Assembly: GCA_002403455.1 (NCBI GenBank)
Contig: DHHV01000021.1
Location: 1-32,617 of the forward strand
DNA length: 32,617 nucleotides
Origin: Hyphomonadaceae bacterium UBA4763
GTDB lineage: Bacteria > Pseudomonadota > Alphaproteobacteria > Caulobacterales > Aquidulcibacteraceae
Direction of reading: 5' to 3'
A program made the position numbers and the translations under genes. This document shows positions 32,278 through 32,617 of this stretch, piece after piece. The notes below the pieces were generated by a model, which saw only the letters and a list, made by a program, of their open reading frames with translations, did not search any database and was not told where the DNA came from. The first letter of the stretch is position 1. Every line of letters begins with the position of its first letter.

Positions 32278-32617
32278 ATGACGCTGATCGGCGCAGGCTC
32301 CATGGGCGGCGCCATGCTGAAAGGCTGGGTGGCGCAAGGGCAGTCGCGCGTCATCGACGTCGTCGAGCCTTTTCCCCAAGCTTGGCTGACGGATTTGGCG
32401 GCGACAGGTCAGATCGCGCTCAACCCTGTCCCGCGCCAAGTCGAAATTGTCATGTTGGCGGTCAAACCGCAGGAATTGCCGGCGATTGGCGCGGTGCTGG
32501 TTGAGCGGCTGGCGCCCGGCGGGATGATCTTGTCGATCTTGGCGGGAACGCCGATCGCGCGGCTGCGCGCTTTGGTGCCGGCAAGGGCGGTCGCGCGCGC
32601 CATGCCCAATTTGCCGG
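32278..32617 (+). CDS. proC: pyrroline-5-carboxylate reductase, N-terminal part (runs off the window)
   Basis: ProC reduces pyrroline-5-carboxylate to proline with NAD(P)H. The first 113 codons are present. They begin with the Rossmann motif LIGAGSMGGAMLKGW (residues 3-17), continue with VIMLAVKPQELPAIG-like sequence (around 57-70, IVMLAVKPQE) and reach RAMPNLP, the start of the conserved ARAMPNxP motif. The ATG at 32278 sits right before the nucleotide-binding motif; a TTG at 32254 would add eight residues and cannot be excluded. The gene is cut by the window end. Confidence 0.93.
   Translation, partial: MTLIGAGSMGGAMLKGWVAQGQSRVIDVVEPFPQAWLTDLAATGQIALNPVPRQVEIVMLAVKPQELPAIGAVLVERLAPGGMILSILAGTPIARLRALVPARAVARAMPNLP

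Noticed and set aside
1..32617. CRISPR array, insertion sequence or prophage
   Set aside because: No regularly spaced repeats, transposase or integrase motifs, or phage structural genes were seen on either strand.

Overview
The window looks like a chromosomal segment of a GC-rich alphaproteobacterium, probably from the Caulobacterales/Hyphomonadales side. The signs are a three-gene bc1 operon (petABC) next to trmL, a YbjN-domain gene directly before proC, TonB receptor/LacI sugar loci, and many small Tat- or Sec-exported proteins. No insertion sequence, prophage or CRISPR array is visible. The window opens inside nadB and closes inside proC; all other genes are complete.

Region 1 (1-5.6 kb, mostly minus strand): an NAD biosynthesis operon nadA - small exported protein - nadB, with two operator-like palindromes in front of nadA; a Tat-exported amidase; a tiny PLDc_N membrane protein; and cysS. 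Region 2 (5.6-10.9 kb): folE with a 5' leader that can fold into three consecutive hairpins, an unrecognised ORF, an SLC13-type permease with paired TrkA-C domains, and metG. Region 3 (11-15.1 kb): a MaoC-type hydratase followed at once by a TetR regulator, a small exported protein, pgi, and trmL, which overlaps the 3' end of pgi. Region 4 (15.2-19.1 kb): petABC closed by a clear intrinsic terminator, an MTA phosphorylase, and a tRNA with anticodon CAU that fits tRNA-Ile2 better than tRNA-Met.

Region 5 (19.1-23.3 kb): an unusual protein joining a ribbon-helix-helix DNA-binding domain to a membrane segment and an extracytoplasmic domain, flanked by palindromes; an exported protein with a Fur-like box; a lipoprotein glycerophosphodiester phosphodiesterase; and a two-domain response regulator. 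Region 6 (23.4-31.6 kb): a carbohydrate locus made of an SSS-family transporter, a LacI regulator, a TonB-dependent receptor and an ExoP-like GH3 lipoprotein. Three matches to one LacI-type operator lie in front of the transporter and the receptor. This fits a beta-glucan or beta-glucoside uptake and cleavage system under local LacI control. Region 7 is a YbjN-domain gene and the start of proC.

The items most worth a second look are the membrane-bound ribbon-helix-helix protein, the structured folE leader, the paired operators before nadA, and the self-contained LacI regulon.
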